Positions 21,092-34,199 are shown, numbered from the stretch's first letter. The stretch is DNA of 64,000 nt from Adiantum capillus-veneris (GCA_014529385.2 CM043970.1:45288279-45352278), one strand, 5' to 3'. Numbers and translations are program-made. The notes: generated from the letters alone by a model not told the origin.

Positions 21092-22113
21092 TGTGAAGGA
21101 TTGGGGGGCTGGCCTCTACAACACCTCAAACCAACACCAAGAAAAGAGGACGAAGAGTATAGCTCTCTCAAGATAATATGGTCTGATCTTCTCTCACGAA
21201 TTTTGACAGCCTCACTCACACGCAGCCTCGAGACTAGCTTTGACTAGCTTCCCTCTACACCGCTACAACTCCCACTATACTTGGATGCACCAAAGGAAAC
21301 AAGGGAACCAAGAAAACCAAAGTAAAAAAGTAAATAAAAACAATGGAAATCTCTGCACTTTTCCTCATAAAACCAAGAGCTTCACTTCTTTTCAAACGCC
21401 CTTCCATGTGCTAGTAGAGACTCCATAGGCGCTCCCATACATACACATAGCTTGACCAAAACCCATCCAAATCAAGCTCACTTTGAAAACCCACAAAGTT
21501 CAGAAAAAAAACTCAGAAAAAGTGATGGAAAACTTGGGGAAAACCTTGCCCTTTTGCGTATGTACAAGCAAGGAATTGCAGCGCATAGTCTACCCTCGAC
21601 TAGCTGCACCAAAGGAAACCACAAACAACATGGCTGCCATACCTCAAACCAAGATGAAGAGAGGTCAATATGCAGAGCTAAGCACCCACTTTCATCAGCC
21701 CATTGAGGAGAGACACACTCTCAACTCACCACACCAGGATCTCGCAAGGCAAGAGGGGCACCTTACACCAAAACCCCCACCCTTCACCGCAGGCTGCAAC
21801 AACACATAGTTTCTTCTTCACAGCTGAATATCCCTCCTCACTCACGACCCCAAGCTGATAAAAGTTTAGGTTTTTTTTTCATATTTTTAAAGCACTAACT
21901 CACACTTTGAAGTCTCGACACTTCTATGTACAAAAACCGCAAAACTATGTACCGTGCACAACTGGCCCGCATGCGTAGAGACAGCTGGCACACACCGCCT
22001 TTGTACACTTCGTACAAGCATGCTTTATTTACATCTAAGGCCCCCAAAAGAATTAAAAAACATATCTCAAAGACTTTGGGGTGTTCCGCACCATTTCGCC
22101 AAAACACGTAACA
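21092..22113 (-). repeat. 3' LTR of the 1022-bp-LTR element
   Basis: Pairs with 23813-24834. The open frames inside it (21452-21809) recur in the other LTR and are not likely genes. Confidence 0.9.
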
Positions 22114-22303
22114 TATTGTCCCCCCAACAAGCATGGAACACTTTCAAGTGTTTCATGTACATATTCTATCATCAAGTAGTCACTTAATGTAGCTTGCATC
22201 CCAAGAAGGCACCAATTCTCATGATAAACACCAAAAAGGGTGACTACTCTCACTACTCACCTCCATTCTTCATGTAACAACCATACACATGATATACCAA
22301 GAG

Positions 22304-23757
22304 CTACCTCGCTTGAAGCAAAAGCCCATGCACTTGTGAAATCAAGTATATCCCACTTACCTCTATCAAACACAAAACATTGCATGCCATCATTTGAAAA
22401 ATGAACATTCTCAAAATCAGTGATATGGCATGGTACCTCCCAACATATCTACCATACACCTCATCATAAAAGAGAGAACATACAATGAGTTGGCTACCAT
22501 GTTCATAACGATTCCAGTCAAAGCAATTCATCTCCCACAAGCTATTGGATTGACAATCATAAACACATGGTAAGGATGCATCACAATGTTTCTCAAAGTT
22601 ACTCAATATCCTCTTCAAATAAACATCAAAGCATCTCTCACTCATAACACAATACATAGTATCCTTTCTTGGCATAACTAGAGACAAACTATCATCAAAG
22701 TCTTGTCTCTCACCATCCACAATAGCATCATTCCCATAGAAACTTTGTCATTTGTTTGCATCTCAAAACCAATCATAAGAGGCATAATACCATCCACCAT
22801 ATCAAAATTCACAAGGGATGCATGCTCTTCATCTCTATGCTTGGCATCATTAGATATGTCCTCAACCTCATCAAACAAGCCAAAAGACACATAATCTTCA
22901 TGTGGCACCATCTCATACGTACCAATGGGATATTGATAATCATCAAAGATCTCAATTTTTGCATTATCAAAAGAGGCATGAGACACCAAAGCATCATTTG
23001 TAGCATGAGTACTTTCATCACTATCTATAACCATGGGGCGCTCATCAAATAACCCATATGTAGAGACATAGTCTTCATTCACCTTAACATCATTCATAGA
23101 AAAGGACTCCAAATCAGCATTCAAGTCATCAAAATCAGTACTTTCATCACCATGAGAAGTATCCATGATAGCATATGTAGCATCCAAATCCACATGACAA
23201 GTATCCATCTCATCTACAATTTCATCGTCCACACAATCACATGACGCTTCATTATCACACTTGACTTCTTGGTCACAAAGACCTACCTCAAGCTTCCACA
23301 ATGCATACTCTGCCATAGGCTTACCCAGATGAGCTTCTTCATATTGGAAGTTCACATTCACAATTTGCATGACCTCATCCATTTTGCATGTGCTATCGAA
23401 GACAATGCCTTCCTTATCCCATAGAGATGCATATTCATTAATATAACCTGCTTCTCCACTTGTAAGACCTTTGCTAAACTCCAAGAGAGCATACTTGGTC
23501 TTTTTCCAACTACCACATATGTCATACATAGCATCATCCATAAGAAACTTTTGAAGTACCTTCAAGAACTCAAAGTGCCCATATTGGCAAGCCAACAAGA
23601 AGAGCAAAGCCTGTTTATAGTCATCTTTCTGTCCACAAGTATCAAATACATTATCAAAAGCTTCCAAGTACCTCTTCAAGTGATGAAAATCCTACAAAAT
23701 CATCTCCAAACCAAGATTACACAAGGCCTTGAGTTGATTCCCAAGTGGAATCCAACC
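22304..23757 (-). pseudogene. Unknown acidic protein of the 1022-bp-LTR element
   Basis: On the minus strand a frame from about 23757 runs to 22304, with one TAG (23694-23696), a 333-codon open part (23679-22678) and one frameshift near 22730, after which it continues for about 130 codons. The total would be about 480 residues. The N-terminal third is helical and leucine-rich (ALLFLLACQYGHFEFL). The middle is very acidic, with many Asp/Glu and several Cys. The last part is mixed, with several Cys and Tyr. I see no zinc knuckle, protease, RT or integrase motif. It occupies the place of gag but I cannot assign it; a captured or highly diverged structural protein is possible. Confidence 0.55.
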
Positions 23758-23793
23758 TGACAATCAAGCAGCAAAACACTACTCTCCCCTCCT

Positions 23794-23807
23794 CAGTGGG
23801 GGCACCA
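23794..23807 (-). promoter_or_regulatory. Putative primer-binding site
   Basis: The minus strand reads TGGTGCCCCCACTG five bases after the LTR end. The TGG start is typical of tRNA 3' complements; I do not know which tRNA. Confidence 0.6.
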
Positions 23808-23812
23808 GTTTA

Positions 23813-24834
23813 TGTGAAGGATTGGGGGGCTGGCTTCTACAACACCTCAAACCAACACCAAGAAAAGAGGATGAAGAGTATAGCTCTCTCAAGATAATAT
23901 GGGCTGATCTTCTCTCACGAATTTTGACAGCCTCACTCACACGCAGCCTCGAGACTAGCTTCGACTAGCTTCCCTCTACACCGCTACAACTCCCACTATA
24001 CTTGGATGCACCAAAGGAAGCAAGGGAACCAAGAAAACCAAAGTAAAAAAGTAAATAAAAACAATGGAAATCTCTGCACTTTTCCTCATAAAACCAAGAG
24101 CTTCACTTCTTTTCAAACGCCCTTCCATGTGCTAGTAGAGACTCCATAGGCACTCCCATACATACACATAGCTTGACCAAAACCCATCCAAATCAAGCTC
24201 ACTTTGAAAACCCAAAAAGTTCAGAAAAAAAACTCAGAAAAATTGATGGAAAACTTGGGGAAAACCTTGCCCTTTTGCGTATGTACAAGCAAGGAATTGC
24301 AGCACATAGTCTACCCTCGACTAGCTGCACCAAAGGGAACCACAAACAACATGGCTGCCATACCTCAAACCAAGATGAAGAGAGGTCAATATGCAGAGCT
24401 AAGCACCCACTTTCATCAGCCCATTGAGGAGAGACACACTCTCAACTCACCACACCAGGCTCTCGCAAGGCAAGAGGGGCACCTCTACACCAAAACCCCC
24501 ACCCTTCACCACAGGCTGCAGCAACACATAGTTTCTTCTTCATAGCTGAATATCCCTCCTCACTCACGACCCCAAGCTGATAAAAGTTTAGTTTTTTTTC
24601 ATATTTTTAAAGCACTAACTCACACTTTTGAAGTCTCGACACTTCTATGTACAAAAACAGCAAAACTATGTACCTCGCACAATTGGCCCGCATGCGTAGA
24701 GACAGCTGGCACACACCGCCTTTGTACACTTCGTACAAGCATGATTTATTTACATATAAGGCCCCCAAAAGAATTAAAAAACATATCTCAAAGACTTTGG
24801 GGTGTTCCGCACCATTTCGCCAAAACACGTCACA
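23813..24834 (-). repeat. 5' LTR of the 1022-bp-LTR element
   Basis: 1022 bp, same orientation and length as 21092-22113. Confidence 0.9.
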
Positions 24835-25761
24835 ACGTCTAGATAGTATGCACACATACCAATAAAGCTTCTTAGATAGATTCCTTGGATTAAGCTATGC
24901 TTTTATTACCTCCGAATTTGATGGATCCATACGGATACCATCTTGAGAGATAATGTGACCTATCTTGTAGAAAAAATTTGATTAATGAAAAGCTTATTCT
25001 CTCTCAGAACTTGAACGATTACCTGGAGGTGTCACTTTTACTCCTCAAGAGAATTTGAGTGGCCTGAAGATTTTTGTCCATCGTGAGTTTAAATGCGGCT
25101 GGGGCATTTGTCAGGCCAAAACTTGTAACTTATCATATAGATCTTCTATCCACGGCATGGATTTTTTTTTAATTTTTTTATAGTGATCCTATTTAGTGCT
25201 CTAGTCGACACACATGTGATACGTGCCGTCTTTCTTTTGCACTAAAGGTACTGGTGAACAGAATGGAGAGGAGCTAGGCCTCACCATCCCTTTTTCCACC
25301 AATTCATTTACTTGCCTCATGATCTCCTCTTGTTGAGCTTGTGAAACTCAATAAGGAGGTTTATTAGGCGGTGTGCTTCCTAGTAGAAGCTCTATTGTAT
25401 GGTCATCATTCCCTTGTTTTGGAGGTAGCTCACTAGGGATGTCATCAATGAAAGCATCTTGGAATCCATTTAGGAAATTAGAAGACTCTAATTCCTCTTG
25501 ATTCCCTTTATTGCTACTTGTGAAACATTAGAATCATTTACAGATTCTCTAACAAAAGTCATATACGCAAAAATAGAGCTTTTCATTGACATATCAAAAG
25601 CAAGCGTGGTTACCAGGGATATGGTGTTCCTCGAATCATTAGCATCTATGTACATGCTCTTTTCCTTGTAGGTGAAGTAGATTCTCCTTTCAAGGAACTT
25701 CATGTTGGCAACCATGCGGTTGAACCATGGTGCCCCCAGGATAACATCCTCATGTTGAAGA

Positions 25762-25793
<32 letters not shown>

Positions 25794-27302
25794 GTCGATG
25801 TAGCTTTGGACATGAAGCCTCAACTTCCCAATCAAGAGAGTAACGGAGACTTGTTGTCCCTTGAAAGCTGCATTGATAGAGTTACAGTATCTCCCATCTC
25901 AAAATCTTGAATGCCCAACTTAGTGGCCAACTGCGTTGTTATGAAGTTGTGAGTAGAGCCAGGGTCAAAGAGAATAAGGGCATCATGCTCCCTTACTTTT
26001 TCCCAAGCATAGGAATAAGCCTTTGCAATGAGTATTTTCTTTTGGAGCTTTAATCGTGGAAGCTCTAGGAGTGTCATTGCATACATTTCTTTTGGGGCAA
26101 GAATGATAACCATGTCCTTGCTCCCCACACTGAAAGGAATAATGGTCTTTACGAAAGGCCTCTAATTCTTCGGGAGAGAGCTTATTTTTACCTTTGTAAG
26201 CTCATTTATCCTTGTCCTTGTTGTTGTTATTGTTGTTGTTGGTGTTGCCTTGGGAAGAGTTTTGAGCATTGCTCTTCCCTTTAGATTCATTTCAATCCTT
26301 GTTTTCCATGGGCTTGAAATTTCTTCTTTCCCCTTGTTGGAAATTGATCCTTGAAGCAACCATAGTGTGGTGGATGACTTTGTTGATAGTGCTAGGCCGT
26401 TGTGACTTGACATACTCGGCCATTTCATTAGGTAATAATCCCGCACAAAATTGTTGCTTCTGTTCGGTAAAGTCTATCCTTTGAAAGACTGTAGCTTTGA
26501 GATGCAAATGCCAAAACTTGTCTACATATTTATGGATAGACTCGTTGAAGAGTAGCTTTAAACTTTGCCATTCGGTGAGCACTTTGTCCTTGGAATCGCT
26601 TGCAAGGAATTACTTCATTATGAAAACGTGTAGAGTTTTCCATGTCTTTGGGGCTTCGATGTTTCCACGAAGGCTAGCCCACCATTGACAAGCAGATTTT
26701 TAGAAGTGCATAGCTACATGGTGTAGCTTGGAGGACTCTGTGAAGCTCTCGTCTCCAAAGGCAGCATCAAATTGTTGGATGAAGGCCAATACTTTGTCGG
26801 TGGCACCAAAGGTGCCATCATAGGTAAGAAAAGAGATAATCTTTCCTCCCTCTTTGAATTTCTTGAGCCTTTAAGACCTTCGCCATGCTGGGTAAGTTTT
26901 GCGATGTCCTCTCCTCTCGTATTCTCTAGGAGAATAACTATTGCTTTCATTGTAAGAAGAGGAAGGTGAAGAAAAAGGAGAAGAGGAGCCACATCTTTAG
27001 AGGAACTTAGGGATTCGCTTCTTTCTCACTCTTTGGATTCCTCCTCTCTTATGGGAGAGAGTCTTCTTTTGGGAGTTTCATCAATAGGCCTCCTAAACTC
27101 TCTCTCTCCACTTGGAGAGGAAGGGAAATCCCATAAGCACAAAGTTGTTGGGTAACTTTGGCTTGTAAAGTAGGGCTGCCCATACTTGATGCAACCTAGT
27201 AACAAGATGATTGATAAACATGGAGGCATCATCATTAGCACCTTCATGTGCAAAATCAAAGTTATCAATGTTTATTCTACTCTCTTGGTTATTGTCAGCC
27301 AT
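24835..27302 (-). pseudogene. Ty3/gypsy gag, protease and RT N-terminal half
   Basis: On the minus strand a gag start at 27302 (MADNNQESRINIDNFDF) leads through gag pieces (26582-26292: KLLFNESIHKYVDKFWHL). A zinc knuckle near 26130 has its first Cys changed to Ser (SFQCGEQGHGYHSC). Protease follows at 26128-25832 (LFDPGSTHNFI), then RT motifs between 25400 and 24850 (SSPFCSPVPLVQKKDG, FGLTNAPA). At least six frames are needed. It is the 5' half of the element that continues at 21091 and ends in the LTR at 12640-14087. Its own 5' LTR, expected to the right of 27302, is not recognisable. Confidence 0.8.
25768..25793 (+). repeat. 26-bp poly-T run in gypsy protease region
   Basis: A pure T run (poly-A on the gypsy sense strand) replaces the stretch where the related gypsy has AEEFHIMPL. 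It is an expansion or an inserted poly-A. Confidence 0.9.
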
Positions 27303-27780
27303 GCTAGTTATATTATGTGTTTTCTTAGTGTATTCTTTGGCAATTCAAAACCTTAGTTGCTCCTCCTCTTTGCCTTTGAAAATCAGCACTTAAGTATCTA
27401 CACCCATGGCTCAAATTGGTTACTTATATAGAGTAGTGTAGTGGGTCTAACATAGCAGAATTGAAGAGGGATAGCTCCTTTTGGACTTCTTATGGCTCAA
27501 TAGTGGTAAAGTCGTAGGCAAGTCTAAAAAGACCCCAACATAGAAATATTTCAATAAAATCATGTCTAGTTTCACCTTTCCCGCATAGAAGTTGGGAAAA
27601 GAGAGCGAGAGAGAGAGAATGTTGGGCTGAGGAAAACCCCGTATTCGAATGTGTGGTATGCCCCGTTGCAAACCATGTCCATGTCTTAGCTTATCCTATA
27701 AGCGTACAACTACACGCCCTTGTAGAGAGAGGCTTAGCGTATCCTATAAGCGTGCAACTGTGTAATTGTACCACGCCCTC

Positions 27781-27782
<2 letters not shown>

Positions 27783-27828
<46 letters not shown>
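27783..27828 (+). repeat. GA microsatellite
   Basis: Pure GA tract. Confidence 0.95.
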
Positions 27829-27831
<3 letters not shown>

Positions 27832-29816
27832 AAAAGCCACATCTTGACCCACTTACCTAGTGTGTGATCGTGACTATATTAGGGTGCAGATGTAGGGCAC
27901 GTTGCCAGTGAATAAACACAAAAACAAAATGTTTGAAAATAGCAACAATTGAGCTCGTTCTTGATAGAGTAGCTAGTGCTATAGCGGAAGCGTATGTAAT
28001 GATGGGTGTTGTATGCCCATCATACTAGTATGCCATGCAGACATAGCAAAAAATGGAATGATAAGCCCTTGGCTTCAATGACAGTCTCAACCATGTAATC
28101 CACTGGAATACGTGCCTTGCACGATTACACTGGCATGGATACATCATAGTGCGTCGTTGCATAAAGGCAAAGCACTTTGCTTTGTACAGTGGCTTCTTAT
28201 GGAGTTTGTCCAAGCACGTTACTTTGCACAACAGAGAGATCTTTTCCAAAATCAAAAGGAAAACATAGACAAAAACAATCATAACTTGGAATTGACTAAC
28301 CTTGTTCCCCAATTGTGGGCAGGGTTCTAGTGGTGCGCTCGATCTGGCTCATAGCCATATATGCGAATAGCTTGAGAGTTGTTGCATGTCCCGCACATGC
28401 CTTCTTGGCTTGGTTTAATCCAATCGGTATGGAGAGAACATGCAGACATTGCAAAGACTCCCAAGTTCGTATGTTGATAGCATATTCCAAACGTCGAAAA
28501 ACTGATATGCCGTATGTCGTAAAGAGAAGCCTTTCTTCCAAGAAGTGTATCAGTAAGATGAGGAAAATTGATACTAAATGCTCATAGCAAATAGATATAC
28601 TTGTTGACACACATGTGTCCAAGTAGAGAATAATCGACTCCTGTCAAAATTTTATAGAGAATCGGCCTTGCCGAATCGTGCAGCGTATTGAGAATCATGA
28701 GATTTCCCAATACTGATAGAGATAGCCCAACGCTATCAAGTTTCCTTGGCATCAAAAGTCATAGCATCCCGTATGAGTGGTGATCGCATTGGATTCAGTG
28801 TGTTTACCACTACTTTGTATACTTATGTTGCATGCTCCCTGGCAAGCTACAACACCTTTGAAGTGATTATATATCCAATGCATTGAGCCGTGCTCTTGAA
28901 AGCCTGGCTTTCCCTCATTTCTACGTAACACACGGGTTTGAACACAGGCTTTGTCGTTGCCTGACCGCATCAGTGGCAGACAACTTGCATAGCGATAGGC
29001 CTTGCGAGTATTGCTATCGTATAAGACATAGTGTTACTTTACAAGCCACAAGGCTTGCTTGTACTTGATTTACTGGGACTAGATAACTTACAAGATGTTA
29101 CCTTGATTCATGACCACTTTGGAGCCAGATTTTGTGAATATACTTGAATAATGTGCACTTAGGAACTTGAGAATTTTTTTTTATGAGGACCCAATCCTAC
29201 TCACATTTCTTGTAGCGGTTATTGTAACGACCCTTTCTGTATTGATCAGATTCCATGAACATGCTCTGCGACTTTGGCGGATTTTGGTTTAGCCTCTTTC
29301 AGTGTGGTGATGAGAGGTGAACTCCTGTGTCCTGCGTCCGGTGGCCCTTGTGGCACTGTATGGTTATTTTCCCTTTTCTGCACTTTACTGCTAGCATGTC
29401 TTGCATGCTACTGCATGTGATCTTGACCTAAAGCCGTTGCTCACCTTTGCATGGGAGCGGTCCCTTAGAATGACCCTAGGGCACCCTTGGGCGCCCAATT
29501 AAGTTTAAAAAAAAAAGTGAAAAGATGCATCACCATGGCGTGCAACAGAGATCCGTTGCCTGCACCATGCTTGTATGGCTTAGAGATGGGGCTATGAGCT
29601 CCCATCGAGGGAGAGGCTGAAGCGAAAATTTGCCCTCCTGCCGATGTGCTCCTGTAGAGCTTAGCCACGGGAAATTTGGTGCAACTCCTTCCCCCCGCCA
29701 AGGGTTGTTAGCTGCGGTTCATCGTCTCTTCTTCCTCCGGGCTCTGCAAGGGTAGTTGCACACGGCATGTCCCGTTGCTTGATTCCATATCTTACATAGG
29801 GCGGCTTGTCCACGGC

Positions 29817-29819
<3 letters not shown>

Positions 29820-29902
<83 letters not shown>
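29820..29902 (+). repeat. GA microsatellite
   Basis: Pure GA tract of about 41 units; read on the minus strand it is a CT tract 60 to 140 bases after a primer site. Confidence 0.95.
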
Positions 29903-29904
<2 letters not shown>

Positions 29905-29959
29905 ATGCAAATGCCATGCAAAGCAGGTTTTCCCTCCTCCAGGATTCTCCCTTCTCTGA

Positions 29960-30162
29960 GCTCTGATACCAATGAAACACCATAGGGAGATAGACATGCT
30001 CATAACCACCCAACTTGCCTATATATAGGCCCCTGGCCCTTTGGCTCTTAGCTATATATAGCCCATGTATTGCATGTGTATCTGTAGGCCCTTGGCTAGG
30101 GCCATGCCCTCCTATAGTCCTACCCTTGGCATGACAACTCATGTCTCCCTCTCTCTCTTTCA
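29960..30162 (-). repeat. Probable Copia 5' LTR and primer site, minus orientation
   Basis: The minus strand reads a 190-bp LTR candidate (TGAAAGAGAGAGAGGG to GGTGTTTCA) followed after one base by TGGTATCAGAGC (29971-29960). Size, primer site and spacing match the other Copia LTRs of the window. No gag or partner LTR is recognisable to its left. Confidence 0.55.
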
Positions 30163-30492
30163 TAGTTGCCAACTCAAACGAATAGAAAAGAAAAACATCA
30201 AAAACAAAAAAAAAATAACTTTTTATATATAGAAAGAGTGAGCTCCCACCTATGAATCCTCAAAAAAACAACCAAAACAAAACAAAAAAAGGGACCCCAT
30301 AAAGCCGGTCGAGAAATAGAAACAAGACCAAGGGTAGCATGGAAATGGAGGCAAACTCAAAAACGTGCAAGTTGAATTTTTAAGACTCAATGAGAAGAGA
30401 GTAAAAAGGTAATTTTTGGGATGAGTCTCCTTGATTGAAAGATACTTTTGAGCACTAAAACGCAAGTTTTTGAAGATATTTATGTGCAAGTG

Positions 30493-30555
<63 letters not shown>

Positions 30556-31619
30556 TTCTTGCTTCATATCTCAAAATCCACAAAGAAGAGAGCACATATA
30601 TGGTTTCCCTAATAAAATCTTATTGTAAAGATTGCATTCACTTGTGGAGCTCATGATCATTCTTGACATTTTTTGGAGCTTTGTTGAAGGTTTGCTGACC
30701 TATGGTGACCTATGGTGACTGAGAATTAGTTTGGAAATTGAGGGAGCTCGCATTTCACTTATGCTCTCTCTTTCTTTGTTATGTATGCATGCATAAAACC
30801 AACTTAATTGCACAAATATATTTGACTTATGCACTCTTCTAATGTTTTACTTGATATACATTCTCGTTGCACTGCATGACAAATTCTTTTTGGCATGCAT
30901 GCGAGCTTCATCTGAGAAATTAATTGACAATACATTCATGCATGGTCAAGACAAGTGCACCAAAAATGGACATGAATGTTACATTTAAGTGCTTGGTTTG
31001 ATTGCAACTATCCTTTAGCACTAAAAGAAAATTATTTGGCCACAGTGTGTGAGGGATTTGCCTTCCTTCTCATTCTCTCTCTCTTTGGAAAGTGTGTATT
31101 TAGGGTTTGTGCATGCATAGTAGCATTGAGGGGTTGGACCTGAATGGTGGCACATTAATGTGAATTAGGCAAGTTAACTAATTTATTGTGTATGTGTGTG
31201 ATTAAGAGTTGTGAATAGAGTGATTATTTAAAGGCTAATGTCAATTGCATAATGTGTGCAAGGTGATTAGTGAGTAGGTTTGTGTGTTTGATTAGAGGAA
31301 GCCCCTTCCATGGATTCTCTCTATGATGGGTAAAAGGATGGCTCCAAGTCCTAGTGGGGTTGTTGATCCATAGATTGATAATTTTGTTGGTTGTGGGTTG
31401 TGATTACGTGCCAACAAGTATGAACAAAAACTTTGACACCATTTATTACAATGATCATGGTGATAAGAACTTTGTCAATCTTGCATAGCATTTTGCATGC
31501 TAAATCTGGTACATCCCGCATAAAATATAGTGTAGCTCTCAATGTCCTAAGCATGTAGGCTTTAGAGGCAAATGTGTGTGACAAAAGACTTGCTAGAACT
31601 AGGACTTTAAGGACCAGGT
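30163..31619. other. Gene-free AT-rich stretch
   Basis: No gene seen. A CT tract lies at 30498-30551. Confidence 0.4.
30498..30551 (+). repeat. CT microsatellite
   Basis: Pure CT tract. Confidence 0.95.
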
Positions 31620-33900
31620 TTCTTCTATCCTTCCATGTGGAAAAGGTAGCCCAAGTTCTTCTTCTTGGTCTGGGGTGGTAAATCGGATCTATCCAAATGT
31701 GTCAAGAGGATTCTTTGGATGTTGTATTTTCTTCTAGCCATCTTTTATTCCATAGAGGATGGCTATCCAAGATTGTTTGAGCTTCTTCTTTAGTGTCTAC
31801 CACACCTTCATAAGTACCTTGAGCGTTGGATTCTAAATTTTGAAAGCACCTTTTTTCTACCATAAGTAGACATTAGACTTTGAGCCAATGTAGTGGTAGA
31901 AACTTGTACCCAGAATTATTCGGTTGCTCTTCAACATTGAAAAATTGCAAGGTCCCTAATGAGAGCACCTTGAGCTACCACTCCATGTAGTCTTTGGCTG
32001 ATCCATTAGGCATATCTTTCCATCTCTTTCCTTGAGTCTTCCAAGGTGCCTTCAAAATCAAATTCGAGATGTAGCTCGATCCCTTATGTTTTTGCTAGAT
32101 TCTAGGTGATTTAAATTGATGTGGCATGTAGCTCCAGTCGCTATATATGGTGGTAAAAAATCCATTATGGGTGTACTTAGCACATTATCTTTAGTGGTGT
32201 GCAGATCTCTTGTCTACAGATCTTTGGAACAGATGTGATCCTCTTGGCCTTGTATATCCTTCTTGTGGTATGCGACTTGGAGCTCTATCTCAGCTTTTAG
32301 CTTGGCAATTTACTCCTCCATCTCTTGGATTTTTTGTTTGTTCCTAGAGGTGATCACCATTGAAGATCCTATCACTAGGTTCTGACTAGCATTTGCCATT
32401 ATATTCTATCTTCTTCTCACTCTTTCTTAAGTTTGATTATTTCTTAATTATATTGTGAGATTTGGGTGATCCTATCACTAGATTCATGATAAGAGTTATG
32501 AAAGTAGATCTCATCGAATAATATTATGACACCAACTTCTTGTATTCTTGACATTTTCTTCATTGAGCTCTTATAGCCTTTGAATTCCTCCCTCGTTTTC
32601 ATTGTCTCTCTTATTTAACTTTCTATACTTGCATTTTCCTCCAAGAGATCTTTCACCAACTTGTCCTTCTCCTCTTAGAGGGTATCTTGTTCACTATCAA
32701 ATTCTTTGACTTGGTCGTTTAGAGAGTTCTTCTCTACTAGTCTCTCTTATCATCTACTCTATAAGTTGTTAGCCCTCTTTCCCTTGTGTTGATTGCATTT
32801 CCATAGACAATGGAGCTATAGTGATTGGAATGTCTCATTTAGCTTAAAGTCTTTGACCATCTTTAATTCCTTTTCAGCTAGTCCTCTATCCATATCATCC
32901 ATTTCTTCTTGAGTGAAGCTTGTTGAGGATCTTGCAGACTTGGGTATCCACATCTTTCACTTATATATGCCCTTGAGTGATTTTCTTTGGCACATTAGTG
33001 GTTTTCCCTTTGGGTAGTGTGTCTTTGGTCATGATGGTACTCTTGAGCTTGGTATCATTTGCATCATCATACTTCTCATCTATAGTGTTTATTTCATCCA
33101 AATGAATCTTGTTTCGTGCTTTCCCTTGTCTTGTTTGTAGGTACTCGGGTGGTTTTGGAATAGCAAAGGTGATATCATTTAGTACTTCTTCATCAATAGC
33201 CTTTTTCTCTTTGTCACCTTGCTCGGTTGTGCTATCCCTAGATGAGCTTCTCATAGATTATTTCATCGAGTGTTGAGGAGTCACCTTCTTCTTCATTTTG
33301 TTAATTTCTCTCATAAGTCAGAGAATTGGGATGGTAAGAAGATCTTCTTCATCCACTTTTTGTCTGTTGCCAATCTCTTTCTCACCGGTTTGCTTTCCTC
33401 TTCAATTACTTCTTGATCCTCTCTTTGGGCTTGGACTTGGTCAATTTCTTTCTAAGCGTGTTGTCGTTTTTCTTCTTGTTCCTTCTTGAAACTTGCGGCT
33501 AGTCCCACATAGTCTTCCTCATAACCTTCTTGTGTTTGTTTCTCCTTGGAATTCTTTTAGGTTGAGAGTACTTTTCTCTTTTTGGCTCTCTTCAAAGATG
33601 GTTTCATTTATTGCAAACATTTGGTTTGCAATACTTGATGCTCTTCAGGAAGTCCTCTTTTTCCTTAGATTCTTTTCCCTCATCCCTACTCTCTAGGAAT
33701 TCTCAGGGAATATCATCTTCAGGCACCTCATTAGATTCTTTGTTATATGATGTCTCCTTGTCATCGTTTATGGGAGATTGGGAACTGAATCATCATGTAA
33801 TCTTATTCACTATACTAGTGTCCAAACCTTTCATAGCTTTTGCATTAATCTTGGTCTTCTAAATAAGTTCCAGCCATGATGTGGCAAGTGGGATCTGTGT
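31620..33900 (-). pseudogene. Decayed coding-like region, charged and coiled-coil-like
   Basis: The minus strand reads in several frames as a charged, Glu/Lys-rich protein: AASFKKEQEEKRQ near 33500, an open piece at 33254-32961 (PKPPEYLQTRQGKARNKIHL), and after an ATG at about 32398 a heptad-like stretch (IAKLKAEIELQ). Stops are frequent. Nothing identifies the family. It may be a gag-like protein of an old retroelement. Confidence 0.3.
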
Positions 33901-34199
33901 AATAATAACCATTGCTTGGTAGGATATTCTTGTCAGCATAGGGGAAGCATTCATGTATTATTTGTACCGACCATTGTGATTGCTCGTGGGAGATCTATTC
34001 AATGGCATCATCTAGGGCTACATACCAATATCTTTGAGCTTGCAATTTTCATCAGGGAGTCTTGAAAGTTTGAGGATAAATATTAGAATTTTTTCAAAAC
34101 TTGTCGCAAATTTAGTGACCAAAAGTTGCTTTTGGCAATGACCATAACTCTACCATGACACAAAAATAACTATAACGAGTGGCATCTTTATTCAAACTT

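Larger units (their letters stand above)
21092..24834 (-). mobile_element. Non-autonomous LTR retrotransposon with 1022-bp LTRs
   Basis: Two direct repeats of exactly 1022 bp (21092-22113 and 23813-24834) start TGTTACG or TGTGACG on the minus strand and end TTCACA. They differ at about two percent of positions by eye. On the minus strand a polypurine tract GGGGGGACAATA precedes the left (3') LTR and a TGGTGCCCCCACTG primer-like site follows the right (5') LTR. The 1.7-kb interior carries one unknown protein frame and no pol. The element sits in gypsy reverse transcriptase: flanking codons read SFIGMCAYY on one side and RFIANLSQ on the other. Flanks AGCGT and ACGTC are at best an eroded target duplication. 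Confidence 0.85.
27303..29959. other. Gene-free stretch
   Basis: I see no convincing gene. It has a duplicated block (CTTAGC(T/G)TATCCTATAAGCG) at about 27693 and 27732, a GA tract at 27783-27828, and a GA tract at 29820-29902. The last 250 bases may be the leader of a minus-strand Copia whose LTR follows. Confidence 0.4.

Noticed and set aside
21452-21809. Overlapping open frames repeated at 24173-24545
   Set aside because: They are in the two LTRs of one element and repeat because the LTRs do; no retroelement motif.
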